A program made the position numbers and the translations under genes. Of a stretch of DNA of 64,000 nt, positions 1-10,651 are shown in pieces. The notes below the pieces were generated by a model. It saw nothing but the letters and a program-made list of their open reading frames with translations, was not told the DNA's origin and did not search any database. The stretch covers positions 73,394,687-73,458,686 of the forward strand of contig OZ038382.1 in the NCBI GenBank assembly GCA_964036045.1. The letters run 5' to 3'. The stretch is from Eutreptiella sp. 'Long Island Sound 2002'. Lineage: Eukaryota > Euglenozoa > Euglenophyceae > Eutreptiales > Eutreptiaceae. Position 1 is the first letter of the stretch. Each line of letters begins with the position of its first letter.

Positions 1-114
1 TGGGGGCTGTTGAAGATGGCCCCGTCATTACACAAACTAGGCCGCCATTAGAGAAAGTAGAGTACACAAGGGTAAAGGGGCACGGTGTAAAAGAAAGGAT
101 CCAGCAATTCATAA

Positions 115-358
115 GCAAGAAAAATGATCCTCAAACACCGCATAAGTGACACCCAAAGCACGCACAAACAACATATTGATCGACCAATTTGTATTGCAAA
201 AAATGATCCAAAAATGTAACTTCCAAATGTAAGTATCACCTAGAGCACGCACAAAACAAGATATTGATTGAGAATTTGTGTTGCAAAAAATGATCCAAAA
301 ATGCAACTTCCAAGAGTCAGTATCACCGAGAGCACATACAAAGCAAGATATTGATCCA
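115..358. repeat. Short tandem repeat, about 80-90 bp unit
   Basis: About three diverged copies share the words ATGATCC, AACTTCCAA and GCACGCACAAA. The clearest pair begins near 202 and 290. No coding signal is seen in 1-540. Confidence 0.7.
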
Positions 359-554
359 TGGGATGCGGCGTTCTAGGGCGTGGTGCGGAACCCCTAGTTA
401 GACCACAAATTGTGGAACACCAACCTGGCCTCAAATTTGGGGCAAACCACCTCAAAAAACTGATTCCGCGGCCTCGAAAACTCCCCATCCCCTTGCTTTC
501 CCCACGCAACCCTCATTGTAGGGGTGGTTTCTGGGGGGTGGGGGGCAAAGTGCT

Positions 555-672
555 CTTTTGAGTTAGAACAGAGTTAGAGCACAGGTAGAGCACGTTGCTC
601 TAACTGGTTATAGCACTAATTATCGCGCAATAACTCAGTTATCGCGCAGTTATCGCGGGTAGTTATGGCGCA
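555..672. repeat. Palindromic-word array, word 1 (GCGATAAC / TAGTTAGAGC)
   Basis: Short words of the GCGATAACT / AGTTATCGCG type alternate in both orientations with AGAGC spacers. The same words recur at 2021-2190 and inside the OZC-H intron at 7258-7431, which marks these three blocks as one private repeat set. Confidence 0.75.
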
Positions 673-780
673 CCACTCCACCATCCATGACAGAGACAAA
701 CAAGGCAAAACACTTGGCACAAAGCATTTCGAGTCTTTCTCCACACCAACTCATTAAGTTTTGAGGCCTTGGCTGCGTCC

Positions 781-1500
781 AGTCCAAAAAGCCCTTGTGG
801 GTGGAGTCGGTTTTGAACATTGATGCACCCGGTTATGCCCTCCACTCAGCTTGGCCACAGAGCAGAGATGACCCCAGGTTAGGCATTGTGCACAATCGAT
901 AGTGTGCAATAGATGGGGCCCAAATTTGTGGAGTGAAACCAAGTGTTGGCCCATACAGAGGTCTGGTATATCCAGACCTTAGGGCAACAAAATTGGGGAT
1001 GCGGGTGGAGCCAATTTTGAATATCGATGGACCCCGGTCTGCCCTCCACTCACCTTGGCCACACAGATGACCCCACCTTAGGCATGGTGTCTAATCGAAG
1101 GTGTGCAAGAGGACACGCCCAAACCAGTGGAGTGAAACGGAGTGCTGGCCCATACGCAGGCCTATTGTATCCACATCTTAGGGCGACATAATTGGGAATG
1201 CGGGTGGACCGGTTTGGAACATGGATGGACCCGATTTTGCCCTCCACTCACCTTGGCCACACACCACATATGACCCCAGGATAGGCATGATGCACAATCC
1301 AAAGTGTGCAACAGATCACGCCCAATGCTAGTGGCCCATACACAGGCCTGTTCTATCCACATCTTAGGGCAAAAGAAGTGGGGATGCGGGTGGCGTGGAG
1401 CTAGTTTTGAACATTGATGGACCCCAGTCTGCCCTGCACTCACCTTGGCCACACACTAGAGGTGTCCCCAGGTTAGGCATGGTGTACCCCGCCCTTGCAA
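781..1500. repeat. Satellite-like tandem repeat, about 195 bp unit
   Basis: Roughly four copies follow one another. Each contains GGATGCGGGTGG, CCCTCCACTCACCTTGGCC, a GTGTGCAA block and CATCTTAGGGC. Units start near 790, 991, 1191 and 1377. A partial copy with the GTGTGCAACAGATCA and GCTGGCCCATAC blocks is found at 1895-1995, beyond a G-rich stretch. No open frame of note is embedded. Confidence 0.75.
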
Positions 1501-2020
1501 ACTTCCCTTGCGAACGGTCGCCAAGTGACGGTCTCCCAAGGGGGGGGGGATTGCAAGGGCATTTCAAGGCAAATTGTGGTACCCTCCACTGATGCAAGCA
1601 AAGAGAACATGTGTGAAGCGATTTTTGCGATGATGCCAATATGCTTCATCGAACACAAACGTCTTTGACCATCACACACCAATACAACGCCTTTGGAGAG
1701 AGAATATCACAGAACACACACACGGGCTTGATTTGAAAAAATGGGAAAGCAATGCAAGGCCATGCCCCAAGCACATGCGCAACACAAACCAGCACAATAC
1801 ATGTTAACTAGAAAAACAAGGAAGTGACGGTCTCTCCGGTGAGGGGGGGGGGGGGATGGCAAGAGGGGGGGGGGTGCCAGGGGGGGGGGGGGTACAATCG
1901 AAAGTGTGCAACAGATCAGGTCCACCGCCGTGGGGTAAAACGGAGTGCTGGCCCATACACTGGCCTACTCTATCCGCATGTTACTCTGCGGTCTCGGCGC
2001 AAGGGCCTCAAAAAACATGC

Positions 2021-2190
2021 GCGATAAACCTCGTGATAACTCGCACGATAACTAGGTCGTCGTGCGATAACCCCCGCGATAACTAGTTAGAGCGCGATAA
2101 CACACCGCGATAACTAGTTAGAGCACCCAGTTAGAGCGCGATAACTACCGCGATAACTAGTTAGAGCAGAGGTTAGTGCGCCCTAACTGG
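2021..2190. repeat. Palindromic-word array, word 1
   Basis: Repeated GCGATAACTAGTTAGAGC-type words, the same family as 555-672 and the OZC-H intron. The block lies just 3' (minus-strand sense) of the TET/JBP-like fragment at 2301-2679. Confidence 0.8.
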
Positions 2191-2300
2191 AGGGCTTAGA
2201 GCACATTGGGCAGCCTAAAACCAAGGTCCACAAGCTGCTGCCGCCACGTAGGCGTGCAATGCAGCAACCCCCTTCACAATAAAAAATCACGCTCCATCAC

Positions 2301-2679
2301 TCACCCTCCCATGGCAATGGAGCTAAGTGCCCGGGTGCGGAACAACACCGGGTCTTCTCGCGTGGCCTTGCATGCCCAACCCCCAACCTCACTACCCTTG
2401 CACACACGGGTGTGCCGCTTTTTGTCCCTCAGGGAGGGATTCAGCAGGCCACCACTCTCCACCCGAAAACTTGGTCCCCTGAAAGACCCCACACACGAAA
2501 TCAGCGCCATGGGCGCCCCATCACGCAAATGAGCGTGAAGGCCCATGGTCTCAATCCCTTGGGGGCGAATAATTTGGATGCTGCACCATGTGGACCATGG
2601 TGGTGCATTGCGAGTGCAATACTCATTGAGCCCCACAACCAAGGGGGTGAGGAGAGGCCTCAAGGTAGCAGCAGCCCCC
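2301..2679 (-). pseudogene. TET/JBP-like dioxygenase fragment
   Basis: The minus-strand frame contains PPWSTWCSIQ, then an H-rich HAHLRD segment, then ALISCVGSFRG and a Gly-Gly-Leu stretch. The order and spacing match the TET/JBP-like gene at 39673-40260 (LPSWFTWSAIQ, HKHQDH, SAIVTVGDFSGG). In 2OG/Fe(II) oxygenases the H-x-D pair binds iron; here it reads HLRD, one residue longer. The distal His and Arg are not in this frame, so the copy is truncated or frameshifted. The frame ends at TGA (2301-2303). Upstream coding is cut off by the nested element that begins at 2680. TET/JBP assignment rests on motif pattern only. Confidence 0.45.
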
Positions 2680-2696
2680 TTGGTACCTGTATGAAA

Positions 2697-3010
2697 GGTA
2701 GTTTTGTTCATCATAAATGGTTTTATGAAATATGAACGGATTTTGCGCTTGCTAGGGTACCCATGGGCATTTTCGCTCCAAACAGGGGGGGGTTGGGTCA
2801 ACACCCTCGAGGTGAGGTTTTTTTGTGGACCGGGGGTTTTTTGGAAAAATTGCCATTTTTGCCAGTTTTTGCAAATTATGAAAACATCCTCCCCTGTTCA
2901 TAATTCGGTTCATAATTCAATTCATAAATGAGAACTCGTTTTATGAACGCGCAGATCGTTTTATGAACGCGTTTTATGAACGCGTTTTATGAACAGACGC
3001 ACAAGCACAC
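2697..3010. repeat. TTCATAA / TTATGAAC array (word 3), left block
   Basis: Words TTCATAATTC, TTTTATGAACGCG and their complements alternate. Further blocks of the same word lie at 3684-3796, 4548-4690 and 5838-5885, all inside the nested element. Confidence 0.8.
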
Positions 3011-3096
3011 AAAAATGGCTGAATTTTCAATCTTTTTTGTACACTGCACTGCTTTTCTTTGTCCCTTGTCCTTGCTTGTTATTGCCGCCCTATACC

Positions 3097-3560
3097 TCAG
3101 GGCTGGGCCCTGTTAGGTCCTGGGTTTCGCCGGGGCTCGAAAAAAGGGGAGCATCGGGGGAGTACGCACTTTCCGGCGCTCCTTGCAACCAGGGGAGGGT
3201 CAGCACATTGCGCTAGTTGGCCTGGCTCGGGCTCCATGCAGGGACGGCATCCCCCCTCAACCACGGGGTCACGACCAAAACCCCCTCCCCCCCCCCCCCC
3301 CCCTGCGTCCCCCTCCACTGCCATGTCCTCGATCTCGGCCTTGGAGTCCTCGATGTCAGTCGTGGCCTCCTCCTCCTTCACCCCCCTCCCCCCCGCAGCC
3401 TCCTTGTTCTTCCTCTTTTCCTCCTTCTTCTTCTCCTTCTTCCTCTTCTTCTCCTCGTTCTTCTTCTCCTTCTTCCACCTCTTCCTCTCCTACTCCGAGG
3501 AGTCTGTTGACTCCTCACTCGAGGAGTCGGCGGCGGGTCGGGGACCGGGGTGAGCGGCGG
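3097..3560 (-). other. Low-complexity Glu/Arg-rich coding-like segment
   Basis: On the minus strand one frame is strongly Glu-rich (EEE, SSEE runs) and another is Arg-rich, caused by a purine/pyrimidine-biased tract with a C run near 3288-3302. It could be the acidic tail of a protein of the nested element. I do not recognise a domain. Confidence 0.3.
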
Positions 3561-3683
3561 GGTGTCGGGGATGGGCTTGAGGAGGCGCAGGAGCTTGATG
3601 TGGAGGTGGAGGTGGAGGTGGAGCTTGAGGCTGAGCTGGAGTTTGACCTTGGGCTGCAAGCCACTGCTCCTGTGGACATGGGG

Positions 3684-3796
3684 GACGTTGTTCATAAATC
3701 GTTCATAAAAGCGGTTCACAATTCATCAATTCATAAATCAGTTCATAATTCATTTACGACGGCAGTTTCGATCTGATGAACGCCAATTTATGAACG
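3684..3796. repeat. TTCATAA array (word 3)
   Basis: TTCATAAATC, TTCATAATTC and ATGAACGC words in a block between the low-complexity segment and 3.8-4.5 kb sequence in which I see no recognisable gene. Confidence 0.75.
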
Positions 3797-4547
3797 CAAT
3801 GTGAACGCGAACAACGGCACAAAGACAGCATGCCACCAGTGCCAGGGTCGCCTTCTGGCTCTCCTCCAGCAGCTTCCTCGACTAGGCGGCGTCCATAGAT
3901 GGGCGAAGAGTAATATAGCAAGGTCGCAGAGGGCGCGTGGGTGGAGGGTGCTTGGGGGGTGGTGCTTAGAAGTGAAGTGGCAGTGCACGCCGCGGTGTGT
4001 GGGGTGTTATGGTGCAAAAGCGGCAGGTCAAAGGTTAGAAACCACCATTCCCAAACCTACTTGACGGAACATTGTTTCCCGTTCCACTGCACTCTTACCA
4101 GCACCCCCACCCCCGAAACTATGCCCGTTGTATCCCTTCTTCAAAATGTAATTTGTGCTCTCCACAACGTCCCCTGACACAGCAGCCTATCCCACCCCAC
4201 ATGCAGCCGCCCTATCGAGCATGGCATCAAAGTCCTCTTCGAGGAACAACAAATAGTGCGACAACGACTCCCCGCAGCCGTGTTCCCAAGACGCAGCAGC
4301 AACAGGTCGGCACGAAGGGCGTGTCACAACCAAAATCGGCGAGTACAAAGTGCGTAGCAATGTTCGCAGCCCCACAACCGCTTGCCACGTGGGTTCCTCC
4401 TCGACGTATGCAAGCAGCGGCGCAATCTGCTCCCAGGCCCAGAACAGGTTGTGGGCGTCCTCCCCGTCCGGTGCGTTGTGCGCAAGGGTATGAATCCTCC
4501 TGCGCCAAATTAGGGCTCAGGTGCTACAGGTCTGTAGTCTGCATTTT

Positions 4548-4690
4548 TGTGTTCATAAGTTGTTCATAATTCGCGAGTTCATAATTAGAAAACTGCCGTC
4601 ATAAAACACCGTGCTGCCGATTTATGCATTATGAACGCGTTTTATGAACACGAATTATGGGCACCTTTTATGACCACAGTTCCTGCAGTC
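4548..4690. repeat. TTCATAA array (word 3)
   Basis: GTTCATAAGTTGTTCATAA followed by TTTATGCATTATGAACGCG words. It lies just 3' of the family 3 transposase-like gene in minus-strand sense. Confidence 0.75.
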
Positions 4691-5844
4691 AATTATTGAT
4701 TGCAAAAAAATTTACTGGTGCGACAAGTGGGTACCGGCAGCGGTCCTCCTTGGTGGGGACCGGCCGTGGCTCCGGAGGCTGCTGGGAATCATCGTGGCTC
4801 CCCAAGTGGGGAGCATTTTCAACGAGGCCGCGCCTGACAACATGGCCAAGCGGTGGAATGGCGTCGCTGCTCGGAGGACAACGCAGTCGGATGCGAACAA
4901 TCATCGTTGATATATGGTGACCCGCAAAAGTTTGGATGCGGCAGGATGCACCGACGAGCCGCTGCTGGACATAACGCGTAATCGGGTATTTGTCTGCATT
5001 TTGCATTGATGCATGGCCTTCCGGGGGCCCTTCGTGGCCTTCCTAGAGGCCCATGTGGGAAATCATCCCCCTGAGGTGGCAGGGCAGGTACGGAAAATTC
5101 TGTACCGCAACCGGTGTGGCGTGTCGTTGGGGGCGCCCCCCGTGACGGCCATGCCAATGACCCATAAGAAGGCAGGTGTGCGCGCCTTTTCCCCATGGTT
5201 CAATAGACCCAACGATAGCTGCGACCAACTGCCACCGGCGCAAGGATACCCGTCACCCCGCAGCACAAGGGCGAGGGGGCGGGTCCAGTCAATAGACTGG
5301 CACAGGGCTGGCCGGGATTGCACGTATTGTGCCCACGACCGCATGTGCAAGCAGCGACCCAAAGATGGCGGGTCGGCACATTCCACCGGGGGGGGGGCAG
5401 CGCAAGCGGAGCGGTCAATGACTTCCACGTTGCGTCAAATTGGTCCCGTGCGGGGGTGGGCCGTCGGAAGGGGGGCCCGGTGCGGGCGGTGTAGGCGTCG
5501 CCCCGGCGGGTGATGTACTCAGACAACACCCGGAAGCTGGACCGGGGTGCACCCAACTTCAAAAGGAGCCCTATCAGATGGGGTGCGGGAAAGAGGGCCT
5601 CCGCGTACGTACGGATGGCCTGCATCTTGGTTTGGTGGACCGCCGGGAGGGGAGCGTGGTCCATAGCCTCCGAGAAACGGGCCCGGATCAGGGGGGACGA
5701 TGACGTCCGTAGGGCCAACAGGTCGGAACACTTGCTATCCCAAAGAATAGTGGCACGACTGAGCCGAACAAGCATCATGTTAAGCCGAGTGAAGACGGAG
5801 GGAGGGCAAGACATAACAAAATCTGTTGACAGAGAGGCGTTCAT
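4689..5844 (-). pseudogene. Family 3 transposase-like gene, copy 1
   Basis: Two stretches match the copy at 57.9-58.9 kb. The N-terminal one (5844 to about 5400) has ILWDSKCSDLL, an Ala/Leu-rich helix region and LIGLLLKLG, parallel to SLWKNKDLLADL and VLLLLKIP there. The second (about 5270-5060, another frame) has RGDGYPCAGGSW, parallel to RGDGLPCGGESW. The GDG motif resembles the first catalytic Asp of DDE enzymes, but no complete triad is visible. The frames are separated by a shift near the G run at 5388-5397. Continuing sequence to 4689 is open but not recognised. Function is inferred from repetition and from its place inside a TIR-bounded element. Confidence 0.45.
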
Positions 5845-5885
5845 AAAAGTTGTTCATGATTCAAATGAAAAATGAATTATGAACA
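5838..5885. repeat. TTCATAA array (word 3), right block
   Basis: GTTCATAAAAGTTGTTCATG and TGAATTATGAACAATAGG lie directly inside the right terminal repeat of the nested element. Confidence 0.7.
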
Positions 5886-5910
5886 ATAGGACTTTTCATA
5901 CAGGTACCAA

Positions 5911-7227
5911 CGGCCACCCTGGTCGACAAAAAATTAGAGGGGTGGGGAATTGTGCAGCCTCACCTCCACCCTCAGTGCCACGTACACCGCCTAGCAGGCA
6001 GGGGTGTAGAGTCGGGTTAGCGGCAGGAGTGGGAGTCAATGACTCGTGGGTTTGCTTAGGGGGTTGCCTAAGGGCATTTTTCGTGGGGAGGAACGATATG
6101 CAGCCCAAGTAGACATGTGCCATTTGGGCCTCAAGGGAAGCGGATGTGCGCCTCAGCCACCCCCAGGCGTTGCAGAGGTCATCCCTCGTCCTCCGCAGCG
6201 CCTCCACCTGCCCCCTCAGCTGGGCCGCCTCCACCTCGGCCTTCAACCTCCCCTCGTGGGCCTCCTGCAGGACCCCCCTCACCGCCTCCAGCTGCTCCCC
6301 CGTCTTGTTGGCCACGTAGGGTAAGTCGAGGGCACGGTCCAGGGCACGCTGAGTGTTACCCCTGGACGTTCTCTACCCTCAACAAGGCGGACCTCTGGTC
6401 GGCCTCCCCCTGGCCAATGCGGCATCCAACCCCCTGACGGCCGCTTGCTCCACCAAAGTCTGGCAAGCATCCGTCGTGTGGGTGGCCAAAGTGGCGGCCA
6501 AGGCCGCCACATCAAAGGCCGGGGGGGGGAGGGGCACCTTGGCCACCTTCGATGGCTTGGGGGAGGGGGTGGGGGCTTTACCCTTAGGGGTGCGGGGGGC
6601 GAGCCTCCTCCGCCTCCACCACCACCGCTGCATGCCCTCGCTTTGTGGGCCTTCCCCCCTTGAAGGCATACTGGTGGGCCCACAAAGTGGTTGCATCACG
6701 CACACTTTGAATTGGGGGGGGGGGGGTCGGACCCCCCAACCTGGTGGATGCCCCCGCCCTGCCCAGCTTGTGCCACACATCCCGCCGAGTATACTCCCTC
6801 GTTGCTTCAACAACGAAGCAGAGCCTCAGCAAAAAAATATTTTTTTGCGTTGGGGGGGGGGAGGTCGCTCGTCCCAAACAAACACAAAAAAGCAGCAATC
6901 GTCTCCCCCTCAGGCACATTTGGCCATTTGGCCGTTTCCCCCCCAACCCGGACATAGGAGGGGAGGGTGAGGTTGGTCTTCCTCTCCACCCCCCTCTCCT
7001 TTTCCGTGATGGTTACCTGCCGGTACCATTTGCTGCCGGGCCTCGTCTGCCGGCTCCCTCCCCCGCCCAGCCGCCCCCTCCGGCAGCCTTTTGATCTCCT
7101 CTCCCTCAAGCTGCGCACGGGTTGCCGCCGGATTGGCGCCCCGTGCTGCTGCTGTTTCTGCTGCTCGTGCTGCGGTTGCCTCGGCCACCTCCTTGGTGAA
7201 GAGACGCGACAGCTGCAGGATTGTGGC
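5911..7227 (-). CDS. OZC-H exon 2 (WY domain plus coiled coil)
   Basis: A splice acceptor (TTCCCAG) precedes GCCACAATCC at 7227; translation opens ATILQLSRLF, parallel to ATADVWPPLV in copy D. Downstream GSKWYRQVTIT and LPSYVRV match KTQWCREFTH and LPTCVRV in copy A. Near 6.3-5.9 kb the minus strand encodes a heptad-rich stretch (LEAVRGVLQEAHEGRLKAEV), a probable coiled coil. Several frame changes occur at G/C homopolymers (6711-6726, 6848-6861), so the copy is decayed or mis-sequenced. Exon order and position after the intron match copies A-E. Confidence 0.5.
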
Positions 7228-7444
7228 CTGGGAAGATGCAAGGTAATAAAAAAAAACAAGCGATAACTACCGCGATAACTTAGGTAGAGCGCCATAACCT
7301 CCCGCGATAACCCCCGCGATAACTAGTTAGAACCCGATAGCCTAGCGCGATAATTAGTTAGAGCACCCACTTACAGCGCGATAGCTGCCGCGATACCTAG
7401 TTAGACCAGAGGTTAGAGCAGGGTGTAGTGCGCAGTATACACAC
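7228..7444 (-). other. OZC-H intron carrying word-1 array
   Basis: The donor GTGTGTATAC (7444 downward) and acceptor TTCCCAG (7228-7229) bound 217 bp. Positions 7258-7431 are repeats of GCGATAACTAGTTAGAGC-type words. The intron position matches introns in copies A-E, directly after a C-x-C...Q motif. Confidence 0.7.
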
Positions 7445-9247
7445 CTAGTGACGTGGGCACATGCATTTGCCCGCGTGTTTCTTGGGGTCGTCCAGTACCG
7501 GGGGCATCGTCCGCAGCCAGACGAAGTCCGTGACGGCTGCATCCTCCCCCACTTGTCTCCACTCCACCACCTAGGCCAACCCCTCGAGCTCCGGGGGGGG
7601 GCTCGCCACTCCTCCATACATTCCCTTCCTCACCACCAAAATGTTGCCCGCCGGCACGTTAATCCCGAAATGCTCTTGCAAGCTGGGCCACGGCAGTGCC
7701 TCCGCATGGCACACCTTGGCCAAGCGGCACTGGTGGGTGTGGCCTGCCACCCCTCCCACCTCCTCAGTGGTGAGGGGGGCAGCCACCTCCCTCCCACCCC
7801 CCCACCCCCTCAACAAAAAATGCCCCGCGGTTGGTCCCACCGGGAGCAAGCATTGAGCATATTGCTTCATGCTGACCCCATTGCCCCCCCCCCCCCCCTG
7901 CCCTCCGGCTCCTCTCCCTCCTGGCATGGCACACAAAGACCATCTTTGTGTGCGGCGCACAAGCCCGCCCGCTCGAGCCGTAGCACTTGGCAACAACCTT
8001 CCCCCTACACCGAACCGCCCCCTCACATGGAGCTGTCTTGGGGCCCCGAGTACTAGGCGCCCCGAGGTGGGGCCGCTTAATGGCCAGGGTGACATGCAGG
8101 TTGAGGAACCGTAGGTTAGGGCCTTGGGTTAGCTCAATTGCAAAAAAAATGCCATGAGGCAAGGAGCGGACACACCGGTGGGCGCAGCCTTTGAAATGCT
8201 CGACCCCCGGTGGACATCAAGGGCATTTAAAAAAAAAAGCAGTGCCCCTCTTGAATAGCACAGCCCTTTCCACCCAGGGTCAGGGAACCCGAAACTGCTG
8301 GAGGAAACAAAAAGAAAATGCAACCCATCCTCGGCCTCATGATTATGCGTAAGCAGAATCAAAATTAAGAATCAATGTGCCTTCGGGCACAGCGTAGGAG
8401 GGGGGGGGGGGGGCATCGCGATTGAGGTGTTGCGGCATGTGGTCAAAGCACGAAATTTCTGCCATGTCGAGAATGGTGCAGCTCCACCCAACCCCCCCAC
8501 CACACTCTTCTTCCCAGTCTGAAGAACACGATCTGCGATTCTTTTGAGGACCGCCAGATCGTGGAGGTTGTGGGGGTTGTGCTTGTGGTGATTGCGGCCC
8601 CCATAGTTGCCGCAGACTGTGCAGCGGGTCCCTGAATCTTGGGGGCTACCCACAATGGGGCGGTTCTCATTGAAAATGGATACCTTCTCTGAGAGAGGCA
8701 CCCTGTCACGATGTTCCAAAAGAGTCTTGATATACTAATTACTCAAAAAATGGGGCTGGAGCAAGTGGTTGACCACCAACTTGTCCCCAGTGGCTCCCAC
8801 AAGATCCATTGGATCCTCATTAAAGGCCCGAATGGGCTCTGCCTCCACCACTTCCTCGGCCTCCCCAATAAGGGGAGGTGTTGCCCCAAAAGGGAAAAGA
8901 ATCCCCCCCTGGCTCGAAATAATGTTGGGAGTGGTGACCCCATACCACTCACGCTCCCACTCCCTTGTGGGGCAAAGATGGTGCAAGGGGAGCTTGGATT
9001 CGGGGTCCTCACTGCAGAAGCGGCGGGTGTTGTGGGGAAACAAACCATCTGTCTTCCCCTTCCCCTTACCAGGTTTGATCCTTACCTTTTGGACACTAAT
9101 CATGAGGGGGTGGTGGGGCTTGTCCTTCCCCCGCCCACCTCCCACTTCCTCCACCTCCTCCGCTTCCTCCTCCACATCCTTCTCTTCCTCCTGACCCACA
9201 TAGAGGGTCGTCCTCGTCGCCGCACCCTTCTCGGCATGGGCGGTCAC
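7445..9247 (-). CDS. OZC-H exon 1 (oxygenase-like, Cys finger), degenerate
   Basis: The N-terminal part (9247-8372) contains YGVTTPNI and PLIGEAEEVVEAEP, parallel to WGITTPHL and ALIGPSDEPVEAPP in copy A; it runs through an in-frame TAG at 8735. At 8362-8129 the segment GALLFFLNALDVHRG matches the distal-His region of the other copies (SSSVIHRGG in D). The expected first iron site reads QHLNRD, with Asn instead of His. A Cys-rich finger (RCRGKVVAKCYG) follows near 8.05 kb, then NILVVRKGMYGG near 7.6 kb, parallel to SLMVVRKGQVGG in D. The exon ends KCMCPRH plus TAG (7445-7447), where other copies have CQQ. Frame changes at C/G runs indicate a decayed copy. Confidence 0.5.
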
Positions 9248-9249
9248 AA

Positions 9250-10320
9250 TTGTCTGAAATTATGGCACCACAAGCATTGCAAGTAAATGCGGAAAAACAA
9301 TTTCCAACATATGGTGTTCAAAAAGAATCGTTCCAATAGCATATCATATGTTATGTGCTAGGCGCTACGTGGCATACAAACACAACACAAGACAATTGAA
9401 AGCAAGACTTAAGGCCTACACTAGCCGGCCAGAGGATCAACAATAGGAGCAGACCCCCCCCTCCCCCCCCCCGTGGTCGCCTTCGCTCCAATGTGAGCAT
9501 ATGTGTATTGACGGGCAGCAGGCATTGACGCGTGTAGTGTGCGTTCATTTTCGTGGAGCAGCTTAGTGATGTCTTTGCACGAGGGGACATATGCATTTTG
9601 CAGGTTTTGCTCAGAAACCCCAGGGGCAATTTTTGGGGACATGTGCTGGAAGACATGGGGATCTCCAAACACAATGTGGTTGTGGACCATATGCACATTG
9701 GGCAGGTGTGCCCATGCATGGCACGGGCAAGGGCCGGTATGGTCATGTGACATGGCTGAGGTGGGAGAACGGACAACGAATTTTTGAAGATGATGTCGAA
9801 TACGGTTTTCGTTTTAGACGGCATCTACTGGACTCAAGATTTCAGGTATGCACACAAATGGGGTGGCCAGACAGAGCGCCTGTCGGTGGCATTGTCGATG
9901 GCGGCAGAGAATTGATTCTTCACGTCGGGTGTAAGAAGGGGATTTTTCACCGGGATACGATAGGGGAGAGATACACGGTGATGCACCCAAAAATACTCAG
10001 ACATTTTCACCAAACCGTCTTGGGCTCTCTACCGTCTCTGCGTCAACGGAGGCTCGGGTTACCACGGACTCAAGAGCAAAGCAAACGAAGCACATGCAAA
10101 AGAGCCAACTGGCTTGAGCGAACGCTTTCTGGAAAGAAGCGGGTTGCAGGTACATGGACACAGTGCCAGGTGGCCAGCGAGTACAGGCAGTGAAGCATCC
10201 AAAATTGTATAGTCGAGAGACTCTTGTTCCGATTTGAGAAAGAAGGCCAATGCACGCACAAAGCGGCGGAAACACAAGTAAAAGGCTGGAGGGTATGTAC
10301 ATCCCCCGGGGGGGGGTGTG
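9250..10320. other. Unassigned stretch with short open frames
   Basis: On the plus strand 9553-9750 gives a protein-like segment (EQLSDVFARGDI, HVLEDMGISKHN) ending at TGA, and another frame stays open to 10193. I recognise no domain. It lies between OZC-H and the reverse transcriptase and may be part of an unidentified element gene. Confidence 0.25.
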
Positions 10321-10326
10321 GGCCCG

Positions 10327-10640
10327 TCAGCGGGTCAGAGCTCCACATGTCAAGGGGGGGGGGGTGACATCACAGTGTCGGTGCTCGTCTCCACATACAA
10401 CATGCACGGGGTCAGGATAAGGGGCACTGCAAGTCATGGAGCAGGCTACAAAGGCAAGCACACACACGGCAAAGAACTCCTCATACAAGCAAAATGGCCA
10501 ATTGGCTGATGACGCTAGTGCGAAGAAAGTGCATGGAAGAGCGGCGTTCAGTTTGTCGCTGGGCGCGGCGTATGTACAACACAGGGCAAGCATGCAAAAG
10601 CAGAGGCTCCTCAGCCGACCAAACTTGCAAATATAAAAGG
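10327..10640. other. Unassigned sequence 3' of the reverse transcriptase
   Basis: Both strands are open for over 65 codons (plus 10436-10636; minus 10327-10686). Composition does not decide which, if either, is coding. No motif recognised. Confidence 0.2.
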
Positions 10641-10651
10641 AAGTATGCACA

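Larger units (their letters stand above)
2680..5910. mobile_element. Nested DNA element with terminal inverted repeats
   Basis: The left end reads TTGGTACCTGTATGAAAG from 2680 and the right end is its inverted copy, CTTTTCATACAGGTACCAA, ending at 5910. Just inside both ends lies a TTGTTCAT word and then a TTCATAA array. The 3.2 kb body carries the family 3 transposase-like gene on the minus strand and low-complexity coding-like sequence at 3.1-3.7 kb. It separates OZC-H exon 2 from the TET/JBP-like fragment, both in minus orientation, so it looks inserted into element H. No clear target-site duplication is seen; GTAC flanks both ends but is part of a palindrome. Confidence 0.6.

Noticed and set aside
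3183-3776. Pro/Ser-rich plus-strand open frame
   Set aside because: Caused by C-rich low-complexity sequence; the complementary strand is equally open and no domain is seen.
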